In this document: one piece after another, positions 49,403 to 57,725 of the stretch
Position numbering within the stretch: position 1 is the stretch's first letter
How the letters are laid out: each line of letters begins with the position of its first letter
From: Chloroflexota bacterium
GTDB lineage: Bacteria > Chloroflexota > Dehalococcoidia > Lucifugimonadales > Lucifugimonadaceae
DNA length: 64,000 bases
Reading direction: 5' to 3'
Assembly (NCBI GenBank): GCA_027624075.1
Contig: JAQBUH010000001.1
Location: 1 to 64,000 of the forward strand
Notes under the pieces: model-generated
Told to the model about the DNA's origin: nothing
Databases searched by the model: none
What the model saw: only the letters and a program-made list of their open reading frames with translations
Program-made: the position numbers and the translations under genes

Positions 49403-50041
49403 CTATTTGCTCTCGTCACCCTCAGCTGCGCCAACTTCAGGTGTTTCGACCTTAGGCGCAACCACTTCCTCAACCACACGCGGTGGCTGGATCCAGGCGA
49501 CGCGAGCATCCGGGTCGCTCTCAAGCGTTACACCGGCAGGGAGAACAAGGTCCCCGGCCTTGATTTCAGCCTCGAGGTCGACAAGCACCATACAGTCGAC
49601 CTCGATGTGGCTCGGGATATCGAATGGCCTTGCCAGCACCGATATCTCGTAGATTGCCTGTGTGACGACACCTGCGCCGCCTTTTGTGCCGGGCGCCTCT
49701 TCCTCATTGAGGAGGGTTACTGGCACAATTGCCTGGACTTCAGACGCAACGTCAACACGCATGAAGTCCACGTGCAGCAGTGCGCCGCTGACCGGGTGCA
49801 CTGCAATCTCACGGACCAGGGTCACAGACTCATCTCCGCCGTCCACCTTTATGGTGACAGGCGTCGTTGCGCCCGCCGCTCGCATCGTGCTCCGCAACTC
49901 TGCGGAAGCCACCTGGAGCGAAAGAGGCTCTTTGCCCTCACCGTAAACGTGGACCGGGATGAGCCCGGCACGTCTGAGCGCCCTGTTTTTCTTGCCGAAG
50001 GCGGTGCGGGACTGTAATGAAATGGAAATAATGTCTGCCAT
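49403..50041 (-). CDS. rplY: 50S ribosomal protein L25/general stress protein Ctc
   Basis: RTAFGKKNRALRRAGLIPVHVYGEGKEPLSLQV; VREIAVHPVSGALLHVDFMRVD. Confidence 0.93.
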   Translation of the reverse strand: MADIISISLQSRTAFGKKNRALRRAGLIPVHVYGEGKEPLSLQVASAELRSTMRAAGATTPVTIKVDGGDESVTLVREIAVHPVSGALLHVDFMRVDVASEVQAIVPVTLLNEEEAPGTKGGAGVVTQAIYEISVLARPFDIPSHIEVDCMVLVDLEAEIKAGDLVLPAGVTLESDPDARVAWIQPPRVVEEVVAPKVETPEVGAAEGDESK

Positions 50042-50287
50042 AAGAGTTCTACGCGGGGTGCACGGAGCTTCTGCCTAATTGGCCGGGTTCTAACGGGCTG
50101 ATGGTGGCGAGAGCGCTGGACTTTGCCAGATTGTGTTCCCGCCGCGGGCCTGATAACGGCCCAACCTTTCGATTTTATCACGCATTGATGCGTTCGCGGG
50201 CAACCTGTCCACACAACGGGTCCCGGCTACTCGCCCGGAGGCTGAGGCAGACCGCCATTTGTAGACCTCTGCGGTCAGGAATTGACG

Positions 50288-50333
50288 TTCAGGTGTATAC
50301 TCGGATCAGTTGCGTTGCAACTTAACGCCTGAA
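50288..50333 (+). promoter_or_regulatory. TATACT -10-like box and inverted repeats upstream of the Rrf2 regulator
   Basis: TATACT 50296-50301; AGTTGC-GTT-GCAACT 50308-50322; TTCAGG 50288-50293 / CCTGAA 50328-50333. Confidence 0.45.
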
Positions 50334-50382
50334 TGCTTTCGGGCGCTTTGACAGTCGCGTCTATTGATTTCGGTGGGCTGAC

Positions 50383-50835
50383 ATGCTGATCCCAATGAAA
50401 GTTGACTACGGGGTCCGGACGCTCGTTTACCTGGCCCGGCGGCCTGAAGGCTCGTACACCTCCACCGCTGAGATATCCTCTGCCCGCCATGTTCCAGAGC
50501 CATACCTGCTGCACATCTGCTCTGAACTCCAGAAGGCAGGCATGATCGAATCACGCCGCGGGCCGCAGGGCGGACACAGGCTCGCCAGGGCGCCCGAACA
50601 GATCACGGTCACCGATGTCGTCAAATCGCTGGACTACTCGCTGGCTCCGCTAGATTGCGTAGACGACGCAGATGAGTGTCAACTCTCTGGCACCTGTGCC
50701 CAGCGGGATATGTGGGGCGAAGTCGAACAGTTGTTGCTCAGGCACCTGGATTCGGTGAATATCGCCGATCTGGCGGCGAAAGAAGAACTGCCGGCAATGG
50801 CGCCGGTCAAAGCAGACTTCTCAGCCAGAGTGTGA
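50383..50835 (+). CDS. Rrf2 family transcriptional regulator with a three-Cys motif
   Basis: KVDYGVRTLVYLARRPEGSYTSTAEISSARHVPEPYLLHICSELQKAGMIESRRGPQGGHRLAR; CVDDADECQLSGTC. Confidence 0.93.
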   Translation: MLIPMKVDYGVRTLVYLARRPEGSYTSTAEISSARHVPEPYLLHICSELQKAGMIESRRGPQGGHRLARAPEQITVTDVVKSLDYSLAPLDCVDDADECQLSGTCAQRDMWGEVEQLLLRHLDSVNIADLAAKEELPAMAPVKADFSARV

Positions 50836-51017
50836 CCTGAATCCGGAGCGGCTGATCAATCATCTAAGTGGACGCATACTTGTAGGACGAGCGTTTATTG
50901 CGCGTCAAGAGGAACGTCCGTAAGCACCCGAAGATAACGGTTCCCGGCCCGGCGGCGTCGATAACGCGGGGTTAGAATCGAACGGCAGATATACAGACCA
51001 TTGAGGACCTGGGGCAG

Positions 51018-51887
51018 ATGACAGAAAAGAAGACACTGACTCCACTTTCGCCAGATCAGGTGCGACGCTACAGCCGCCACCTGATCATGCCGAACGTGGG
51101 TAGCGTTGGACAGCGCAAACTGCTGGACGGCAAGGTACTGATTATCGGGGCTGGCGGACTCGGGTCTCCCATTGCCCTGTACCTGGCGCTCGCAGGCGTG
51201 GGCAAGATTGGCATCGTGGACTTCGATGTCGTCGATGTGAGCAACCTGCAGCGTCAGATTCTTCACACCTATGCCGATGTTGGCAGGCGCAAGGTGGACT
51301 CAGCCAAAGAGACGCTCCTGGCGCACAACCCGGACATTGACGTGCAGCTCCACGAAGAGCCGATCAATTCCAGCAACGCGATGAGGATCATCTCTGGCTA
51401 CGACATCGTCGTAAACGGCGCTGATAATTTCTCAACCCGATACCTTGTGAATGACGCCGCATACCTTTCGGGTAAGCCGTTGGTAGATGGCGCAATCCTG
51501 GTGTTCGACGGCCGGGCAACCACTTACCTCCCCGGCAAGGGCTGCTACCGGTGCATGTACCCGGAGCCGCCGCCTCCTGGAGAGGTGCCGAACTGCTCGG
51601 AGGCAGGCGTCATCGGCGCATTGCCGGGCCTTGTCGGCTCTATCCAGGCTCTCGAAGTGATCAAGCTGCTGCTCGGCGTCGGCGAGACACTCACCAGCAG
51701 GCTGCTGATGATCGACGCCCTGAGCATGGAGTTCACAGAGTTGAAGGTGAGGAAGGACCCTCATTGCAAGCTCTGCGGAGACAACCCTGAGGTCACCGAA
51801 CTGATCGACTATGACGTTTTCTGCGGAATCGCAACACCTCAGACGATCGAGGAACGGGACCAGCAGCCAATAATGGCTGATGACTAG
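51018..51887 (+). CDS. moeB: MoeB/ThiF-type E1-like adenylyltransferase (no rhodanese domain)
   Basis: RYSRHLIMPNVGSVGQRKLLDGKVLIIGAGGLGSPIALYLALAGVGKIGIVDFDVVDVSNLQRQI; CYRCMYPEPP and CKLCGDN zinc CxxC pairs. Confidence 0.93.
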   Translation: MTEKKTLTPLSPDQVRRYSRHLIMPNVGSVGQRKLLDGKVLIIGAGGLGSPIALYLALAGVGKIGIVDFDVVDVSNLQRQILHTYADVGRRKVDSAKETLLAHNPDIDVQLHEEPINSSNAMRIISGYDIVVNGADNFSTRYLVNDAAYLSGKPLVDGAILVFDGRATTYLPGKGCYRCMYPEPPPPGEVPNCSEAGVIGALPGLVGSIQALEVIKLLLGVGETLTSRLLMIDALSMEFTELKVRKDPHCKLCGDNPEVTELIDYDVFCGIATPQTIEERDQQPIMADD

Positions 51888-51904
51888 GATTCGCTGCTAA
51901 ATTG

Positions 51905-51939
51905 AACAGGCCCCGGGCGCACAGGCGGCGGGGCCTGTT
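51905..51939 (+). terminator. Hairpin between moeB and the cysteine synthase gene
   Basis: AACAGGCCCCG (51905-51915) / CGGGGCCTGTT (51929-51939), 11-bp perfect stem, short T run. Confidence 0.55.
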
Positions 51940-52958
51940 TGCTGCCAGCGGATAAGCGCTCTAAGAGAAAGACGGTTGCTGTGAGCCTTGAGGCCGCAAC
52001 GATACGCACGGGCCTTAAGGCCGACATCATCGACGCTATCGGCAACACGCCGCTTATCGAACTGACGCGCCTCAGTCCGGACCCTGCGATCCGCATATTC
52101 GCCAAGATCGAGTCCGGCAACCCGACCGGCAGCGTGAAGGACCGGACGGCAAAGTATCTGATCGAGGACGCGGAGCGCCGCGGACTGCTAAAGCCCGGCG
52201 GCACAATCCTCGAGCCTACGTCAGGCAACACAGGGCTGGGGCTCGCCATGATCGCCAGCGTGCGCGGCTACAAAATGATTGCAGTGATGCCGGCAAGCGT
52301 GCCGCGCGAACGGGTCGACCTGCTGAAAGCCTACGGAGCGAAGATCGAGTTTTCGGATGCCGACAAAGGCACGAACGAGTCGATCATCCTGGCAAAGAAG
52401 CTGGCGGACGAAAACCCTGGCTACTACATGCCGTACCAGTACGGCAACGAGGCGAACCCGCGTGCTCACTACGAGACCACTGGCCCGGAGATCATCCGCG
52501 ACCTGCCTGATGTTGACGTTTTCGTCGCTGGTCTTGGCACAGGCGGGACGCTCATGGGCGTCGGCAAGGCGCTAAAAGAGCACAACCCGAACGTGAAGAT
52601 CGTCGCCGCCGCGCCGCACCCTGACGACAAGGTGCAGGGTCTGCGCTCGATCGAGCACGGCTTCATTCCGCCAATACTTGATCTCGACGCGCTCGATGGG
52701 CGCATCATGGTCGAGGGTGAAGAGGCGTTTTACTGGACGCGGCGGCTACTCACCGAGGCAGGCGTGTTCGTTGGCGTTTCTTCAGGGGCGACATTCGGCA
52801 CTGCGCACAAGCTTGCGTCACGCATGAGCAAGAACGGCGAGAGCGGCAAGATCGTGGCCATGTTTGCGGACGGCGGCTGGAAGTACCTCTCAACCGGCAT
52901 CTACAACCGGGACTTCAAGTTCGACCAGAAAGAGATCGAAGGCAAGACCTGGTGGTAG
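51939..52958 (+). CDS. PLP-dependent cysteine synthase, CysM-like (start uncertain; GTG near 51981 plausible)
   Basis: IGNTPLIELTRLSP, NPTGSVKDRTAKYL, EPTSGNTGLGLAMIA, YQYGNEANPRAHYETTGPEI, ADGGWKYLSTGIY. Confidence 0.93.
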   Translation: MLPADKRSKRKTVAVSLEAATIRTGLKADIIDAIGNTPLIELTRLSPDPAIRIFAKIESGNPTGSVKDRTAKYLIEDAERRGLLKPGGTILEPTSGNTGLGLAMIASVRGYKMIAVMPASVPRERVDLLKAYGAKIEFSDADKGTNESIILAKKLADENPGYYMPYQYGNEANPRAHYETTGPEIIRDLPDVDVFVAGLGTGGTLMGVGKALKEHNPNVKIVAAAPHPDDKVQGLRSIEHGFIPPILDLDALDGRIMVEGEEAFYWTRRLLTEAGVFVGVSSGATFGTAHKLASRMSKNGESGKIVAMFADGGWKYLSTGIYNRDFKFDQKEIEGKTWW

Positions 52959-53035
52959 TTGCGCTGGCACAACCCTGGCCAATCGCCCGTAACCGGTAGC
53001 GTAAGCGTCCGATGAGCCGGGATGTGTGGCGCGCG

Positions 53036-54235
53036 CTACCTGCTTGTGTAGCCCGGCCCTCGGCCCGGCGCCCAGACGTGGGCCCTCGCCACCTCTTCGT
53101 CCAGGTCCACGCCCCATCCTGGCTTCATCGGGATACCTATCACACCGCCCTTGATGTCGAGCGCGCCGCCGGTAAGGTCGTCCTTCCAGGGGACATCGTC
53201 GATATCAATCTCCATAATGCGAACGTTCGGCAGCGTGGCGCACAGGTTCAGCGAGATCATCGTCGAGAGGTGCGAGTAGTAGTTATGCGGGGCGATATTC
53301 AGCTCGTAACTCTCCGCCGCCATCGCAACGTCTCTTGATCTCGCAAACCCGTTCCACGGGATATCGATCTTCACCGTGTCCATTGCGCGAGCTTCGAAAT
53401 ACGGCCTGTAATCCCGCAGGCCGAACAGGTTCTCACCGGAGGTGATCGGCACACTGGTGGAGTTCTTCACCTCAGCCAGACCGTCTGGCTCGTACATGTC
53501 GATCTCAACCCACATCATGTCGAACTGCTCTACAACGTCGCAGATCTGGCGGGCGGCAAGCGGCTTGAAGTTGAAGTTGAGGTCAAGCGCGATCTCTACG
53601 TCCGGCCCTGCGCCGTCCTTGAACGTGCCGATGTACTCTTCAATGTGCCTCAGGAGCTGTGGCGAGACGTTCTGATCGGTCGTGCCTGCGCCGCCGCCAA
53701 ATCCGGCGAAGTACACTGATGCGGGATCACCCGGAAAGACGATGTTCGTCTTGAGCGCGTTGAAACCCTTTTCCCGGACCTCCTGACCGAGGTCGCGGAC
53801 GTCACCCATCGACCTGATCGGCGGCGTGCCAATCAGTTTGTAGTCGCGGGCGCGGGATGTTCCGCAGTGTGACCAGTACACCTGCTGTGAATCACGCGTT
53901 GGGCCGCCGAACAGTGAGTGGACAGGCAGGCCTACAGCCTTGCCCTTGATGTCCCACAGCGCAAGCTCAAGTCCGGCAATCGCCTTTGCCGCGATGCCGC
54001 CGGGGCTCTGACGAGCCAGGCGGTACATGTCCCAGTAGCGCTGTTCCACAGGCAGCGGGTCCCGGCCGATGAGGATAGGCTCGAAATCCGTGACCGCGCC
54101 GGTGACGCCATACGGGTTGCGGCCGTCCGACATCTCGCCGTAACCGGTAATGCCGTCGTCGGTACGCACAGCGACAAACTGCCACGGCCGCCAGCCCGCG
54201 TCGACCACAAACGTCTCGATTTCAGTGATCTTCAT
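53036..54235 (-). CDS. Enolase superfamily (mandelate racemase/muconate lactonizing enzyme-like) protein, second paralogue
   Basis: MKITEIETFVVDAGWRPWQFVAVRTDDGITGYGEMSDG; AIAGLELALWDIKGKAVGLPVHSLFGG; ALDLNFNFKP, WVEIDMYEPDGLAEV. Confidence 0.92.
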   Translation of the reverse strand: MKITEIETFVVDAGWRPWQFVAVRTDDGITGYGEMSDGRNPYGVTGAVTDFEPILIGRDPLPVEQRYWDMYRLARQSPGGIAAKAIAGLELALWDIKGKAVGLPVHSLFGGPTRDSQQVYWSHCGTSRARDYKLIGTPPIRSMGDVRDLGQEVREKGFNALKTNIVFPGDPASVYFAGFGGGAGTTDQNVSPQLLRHIEEYIGTFKDGAGPDVEIALDLNFNFKPLAARQICDVVEQFDMMWVEIDMYEPDGLAEVKNSTSVPITSGENLFGLRDYRPYFEARAMDTVKIDIPWNGFARSRDVAMAAESYELNIAPHNYYSHLSTMISLNLCATLPNVRIMEIDIDDVPWKDDLTGGALDIKGGVIGIPMKPGWGVDLDEEVARAHVWAPGRGPGYTSR

Positions 54236-54405
54236 TTCAGTGGTTCCGTGGTTCCGTGGTTATGGGGTTGATACGTGGAGATGACGACGCGTCCGGCCAC
54301 ATTTGCTGGCGGGTGTACGCGGACAGGGGCAGACTGGCCCCTCGCCGGAATCGTAGCACGAGGAACTCAAAACGTCCGGGCGGATTGAAGATTTGACGCC
54401 GGAAG

Positions 54406-56166
54406 CTAGCCTCGGTACCGGTTGGCGATCGGGAGACGGCGGTCTCTACCGAACGCAAGCGGCGTGATCTTTACGCCGGGCGGCGCCTGTCGCCGCTTGT
54501 ACTCGTTGATGTCGATCAGGCGAGTCAGTCGCCGGACAGTCGCCTCGTCAGCGCCAGCCGCTCCAAGAGCCTGCTCGGCGGCAACGATCTCGTCCGAGGA
54601 CAGCAACTCGACAACGTACTGGTCGAGGATCCTGTCGAGTATCTCGTACGGCGGCAGACTGTCCTGGTCCAACTGTCCCGGCCTCAGCTCTGCGCTGGGC
54701 GGCTTCTCAATCACAGACTGCGGAATCGGCGAGCCTGGACCGACTTCGTTCCGGTAGCCGCACAACTCGTAAACCAGGGTTTTCGGCACATCCTTGATCA
54801 CCGCAAACGCGCCCGCCATGTCTCCGTAGATCGTCGCGTATCCGGTCGCCATCTCCGACTTATTCCCGGTCGTCAGCACCAGCCAGTTGAACTTGTTCGC
54901 AATCGCCATCATCGTCGTGCCGCGAATTCGAGACTGTATGTTCTCCTCAGCCAGACCGGGCTCCGTCTCCTTGAAGACCGGGTCGAGAAGCTCCTCGAAT
55001 CCACGGTGCGCCGCCTCGATTGGCAGGTTCCACAGCGTGATTCCGAGGCGACGCGCCAGCTCTTCCGCATCGTCCACACTACCTTCCGATGAGTAGCGGG
55101 AGGGCAATGCGACGCCTGTGACGTTCTCGGAGCCGAGCGCGTCGACGGCGATCACAGCGACGATGGTGGAGTCGATGCCCCCGGATAAAGCGATTGCGAC
55201 CTTCTTAAATCCTGTCTTGTGAATGTAGTCCCGAGTGCCAGTTACAAGCGCTTTGTAGGCTCTCTCAAGCTTCGAAGACCGGTGCATCGGCGGCGGAGAG
55301 AGTCCTGGCAGTTGGGGTCCGGCGTCCGGGACATCTACAGCCAGCTCACGGATTGGGCCAAGCTGAGCCAGTTGCGCTGGCGCAGGAACAGGGGGCGCGC
55401 CGGACGACCTGGCGCGGGCTACGAAACCGGTGTCAAGGTCGATAGCGAAGACCGTCTCCTCGAACGACGGGCCCAGGGCGATCAACTCGCCGGCCGGCCC
55501 GGCCACCATGCTCGCTCCATCAAAGACGAGCTCGTCCTGTCCACCGACCTGGTTCACATACACCGCGTATGCCCGGTTCCGCCGCGCGTACTCGGACACA
55601 AGCGCTATCCGGGTTTCGAGCTTCCCCATCTCGTACGGCGATCCGTTGAGACTCACCAGAATCTCTGCGCCTCCCTCGGAGCTTTGAACTTCGCCTGGCC
55701 CGGCAGGTTCCCAGATGTCTTGGCAGACGTTGATCCCGACACGGACGCCGGCCACCGTTAAAACCGGACATCCTGACCCTGGAGTGAAGTAGCGCCGCTC
55801 GTCGAACACCCCGTAGTTGGGCAGGTGGATCTTGTGGTAGATGTCGATGACGCGGCCTTCGGCGATGGTGGCGGCGGCGTTGTAGAGCCGGCCGTTGGCG
55901 CCTGCGTGCACGAAGCCAACTACCGCCACGATGCCACGGGTCGAACCGGCAAGCTCGTACAACTGCCGCTCGTTCCGCTCGACGAAACTCGGCCACAGCA
56001 CCAGGTCTTCCGGCGGGTAACCGGTGATGGTCAGTTCCGGTAACACGACCAGGTGTGCGCCAAGGTCTCTGGCCTGATTGATTGCCGCTGCCGCGGCGGC
56101 GCGGTTGCCCTCAAGGTCTCCGACCGTTGTGTTGATCTGTGCGAGAGCTACCCGGAAGATTGCCAT
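54406..56166 (-). CDS. nadE: Glutamine-dependent NAD+ synthetase
   Basis: N-terminal nitrilase domain (VVLPELTITGYPPEDLVL, YHKIHLPNYGVFDERRYF) plus SGGIDSTIVAVIAVDALG and TTGNKSEMATGYATIYGDMAGAFAVIKDVPKTLVY. Confidence 0.96.
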   Translation of the reverse strand: MAIFRVALAQINTTVGDLEGNRAAAAAAINQARDLGAHLVVLPELTITGYPPEDLVLWPSFVERNERQLYELAGSTRGIVAVVGFVHAGANGRLYNAAATIAEGRVIDIYHKIHLPNYGVFDERRYFTPGSGCPVLTVAGVRVGINVCQDIWEPAGPGEVQSSEGGAEILVSLNGSPYEMGKLETRIALVSEYARRNRAYAVYVNQVGGQDELVFDGASMVAGPAGELIALGPSFEETVFAIDLDTGFVARARSSGAPPVPAPAQLAQLGPIRELAVDVPDAGPQLPGLSPPPMHRSSKLERAYKALVTGTRDYIHKTGFKKVAIALSGGIDSTIVAVIAVDALGSENVTGVALPSRYSSEGSVDDAEELARRLGITLWNLPIEAAHRGFEELLDPVFKETEPGLAEENIQSRIRGTTMMAIANKFNWLVLTTGNKSEMATGYATIYGDMAGAFAVIKDVPKTLVYELCGYRNEVGPGSPIPQSVIEKPPSAELRPGQLDQDSLPPYEILDRILDQYVVELLSSDEIVAAEQALGAAGADEATVRRLTRLIDINEYKRRQAPPGVKITPLAFGRDRRLPIANRYRG

Positions 56167-56240
56167 TGAGTTATTGACGCTGGACTGAAGACAAGAGGCT
56201 GAATGTTCCGGACCTTACGACTCTTACGGACTATCGCAGA

Positions 56241-57725
56241 CTAGCGTTGGAGTGCGTTGGCCGGCCTGGCATAGCCGCGTACCGTTGGCAGGTTGGAATC
56301 ACCCATCAAGAACAGGTCGATCGCGCGAGCACACGTCCGGCCGCTGGCTATCGCATGCACGATCAGCGACTGGCCTCGCTGGATGTCTCCGCATGCGAAC
56401 ACTTTGCCGATGTTGCTCTTAAGCATCACGTCGGTCTTAACGTTGCCCCGGGAGTCGTACTCGACTCCAAGGCTGTCGAGCAGACCGTCGTGCTGCGGAT
56501 GGAGGAACCCCATCGCGAGCAAGACGAGATCGGCATCGATGGAGAACTCGCTGCCCGGCACCTCCCGCATGTCCGGGCGGCCTCCGCCTTCCGCGGGAAC
56601 CCATTCGATGCGGACGCAGTCCAACCTGACGACGTTGCCTTTGCCATCATCAACGAAACGCTTAGTCAGTACATTGTAGTCGCGGTCCCCGCCCTCTTCG
56701 TGAGCCGAAGATGTGCGGAAAGTCATCGGCCACTGTGGCCACGGGTTTACGTCGGTCCGGCGCTCGGGTGGCCGCGGCATGATCTCGACCTGCACAACGT
56801 TCTTCGCCAGTTGCCGGTGGGAGGTGCCAAGGCAGTCGGCGCCGGTATCTCCGCCTCCGATGATCACAACATTCTTGCCCAGTGCGCTGATCGTCTCTTC
56901 CGGCGAGAACTCGCGGCCTTTCAACCGGCGGTTCTGCTGCGTCAGAAAATCCATTGCGTAGTGGATTCCGCTCAGGTCGCGCCCTGGGATCGGCAGGTCT
57001 CTTGGCACTGTGGACCCGCCTGCCAGGCATATCGCGTCGAACTGCGCCAGCAACTCATCATGCGAAATATCGACGCCAACGTTTGTCGACGGGCGGAAGA
57101 TCACGCCCTCAGCCTCGATCTGGGCAAGCCGGCGCTCGACAACCGCTTTCTCCAGCTTGAATTCTGGAATTCCAAGTACAAGCAGTCCGCCCATGCGCTC
57201 GCTGCGTTCGAAAATTGTCACGGTGTGACCGGCGCGATTTAGTTGCTGCGCGGCAGCCAGACCGGCCGGCCCTGAGCCGACGACCGCCACCTTTTTGCCG
57301 GTGCGAGTCCGGGGCGGCTCCGGTTTTATCCAGCCTTCCCGCCAGGCGCGGTCTGATATCGCCTTTTCGATCATCTCGATGGTCACCGAGTCGCCGTTGA
57401 CCGCCAGCGTGCAGGCGCCTTCGCACGGAGCGGGGCAGATGCGGCCAGTGAACTCTGGAAAGTTGTTCGTTGCGTGAAGACGGTCTATCGCCTCTTGCCA
57501 GTCGCCGTGATAGACGAGGTCGTTCCATTCGGGGATCAGGTTTCCAAGCGGGCAACCGCTGTTGCAGAACGGGACTCCGCAGTCCATGCAACGGCTGGCC
57601 TGTGCCCGAGCCTGTTGGTCCGGCCACCCACTGTAAATTTCCTGCCAATCTTCGACGCGGGACGAGACATCTCGACGCCGCGGCGTGATCCTGCCAAGCT
57701 CCTTGAACCCGGTGATCTTACCCAC
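56241..57725 (-). CDS. gltD: Glutamate synthase small (beta) subunit
   Basis: CMDCGVPFCNSGCPLGNLIPEWNDLVYHGDWQEAIDRLHATNNFPEFTGRICPAPCEGACTL; VVGSGPAGLAAAQQLNRAGH. Confidence 0.97.
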   Translation of the reverse strand: MGKITGFKELGRITPRRRDVSSRVEDWQEIYSGWPDQQARAQASRCMDCGVPFCNSGCPLGNLIPEWNDLVYHGDWQEAIDRLHATNNFPEFTGRICPAPCEGACTLAVNGDSVTIEMIEKAISDRAWREGWIKPEPPRTRTGKKVAVVGSGPAGLAAAQQLNRAGHTVTIFERSERMGGLLVLGIPEFKLEKAVVERRLAQIEAEGVIFRPSTNVGVDISHDELLAQFDAICLAGGSTVPRDLPIPGRDLSGIHYAMDFLTQQNRRLKGREFSPEETISALGKNVVIIGGGDTGADCLGTSHRQLAKNVVQVEIMPRPPERRTDVNPWPQWPMTFRTSSAHEEGGDRDYNVLTKRFVDDGKGNVVRLDCVRIEWVPAEGGGRPDMREVPGSEFSIDADLVLLAMGFLHPQHDGLLDSLGVEYDSRGNVKTDVMLKSNIGKVFACGDIQRGQSLIVHAIASGRTCARAIDLFLMGDSNLPTVRGYARPANALQR

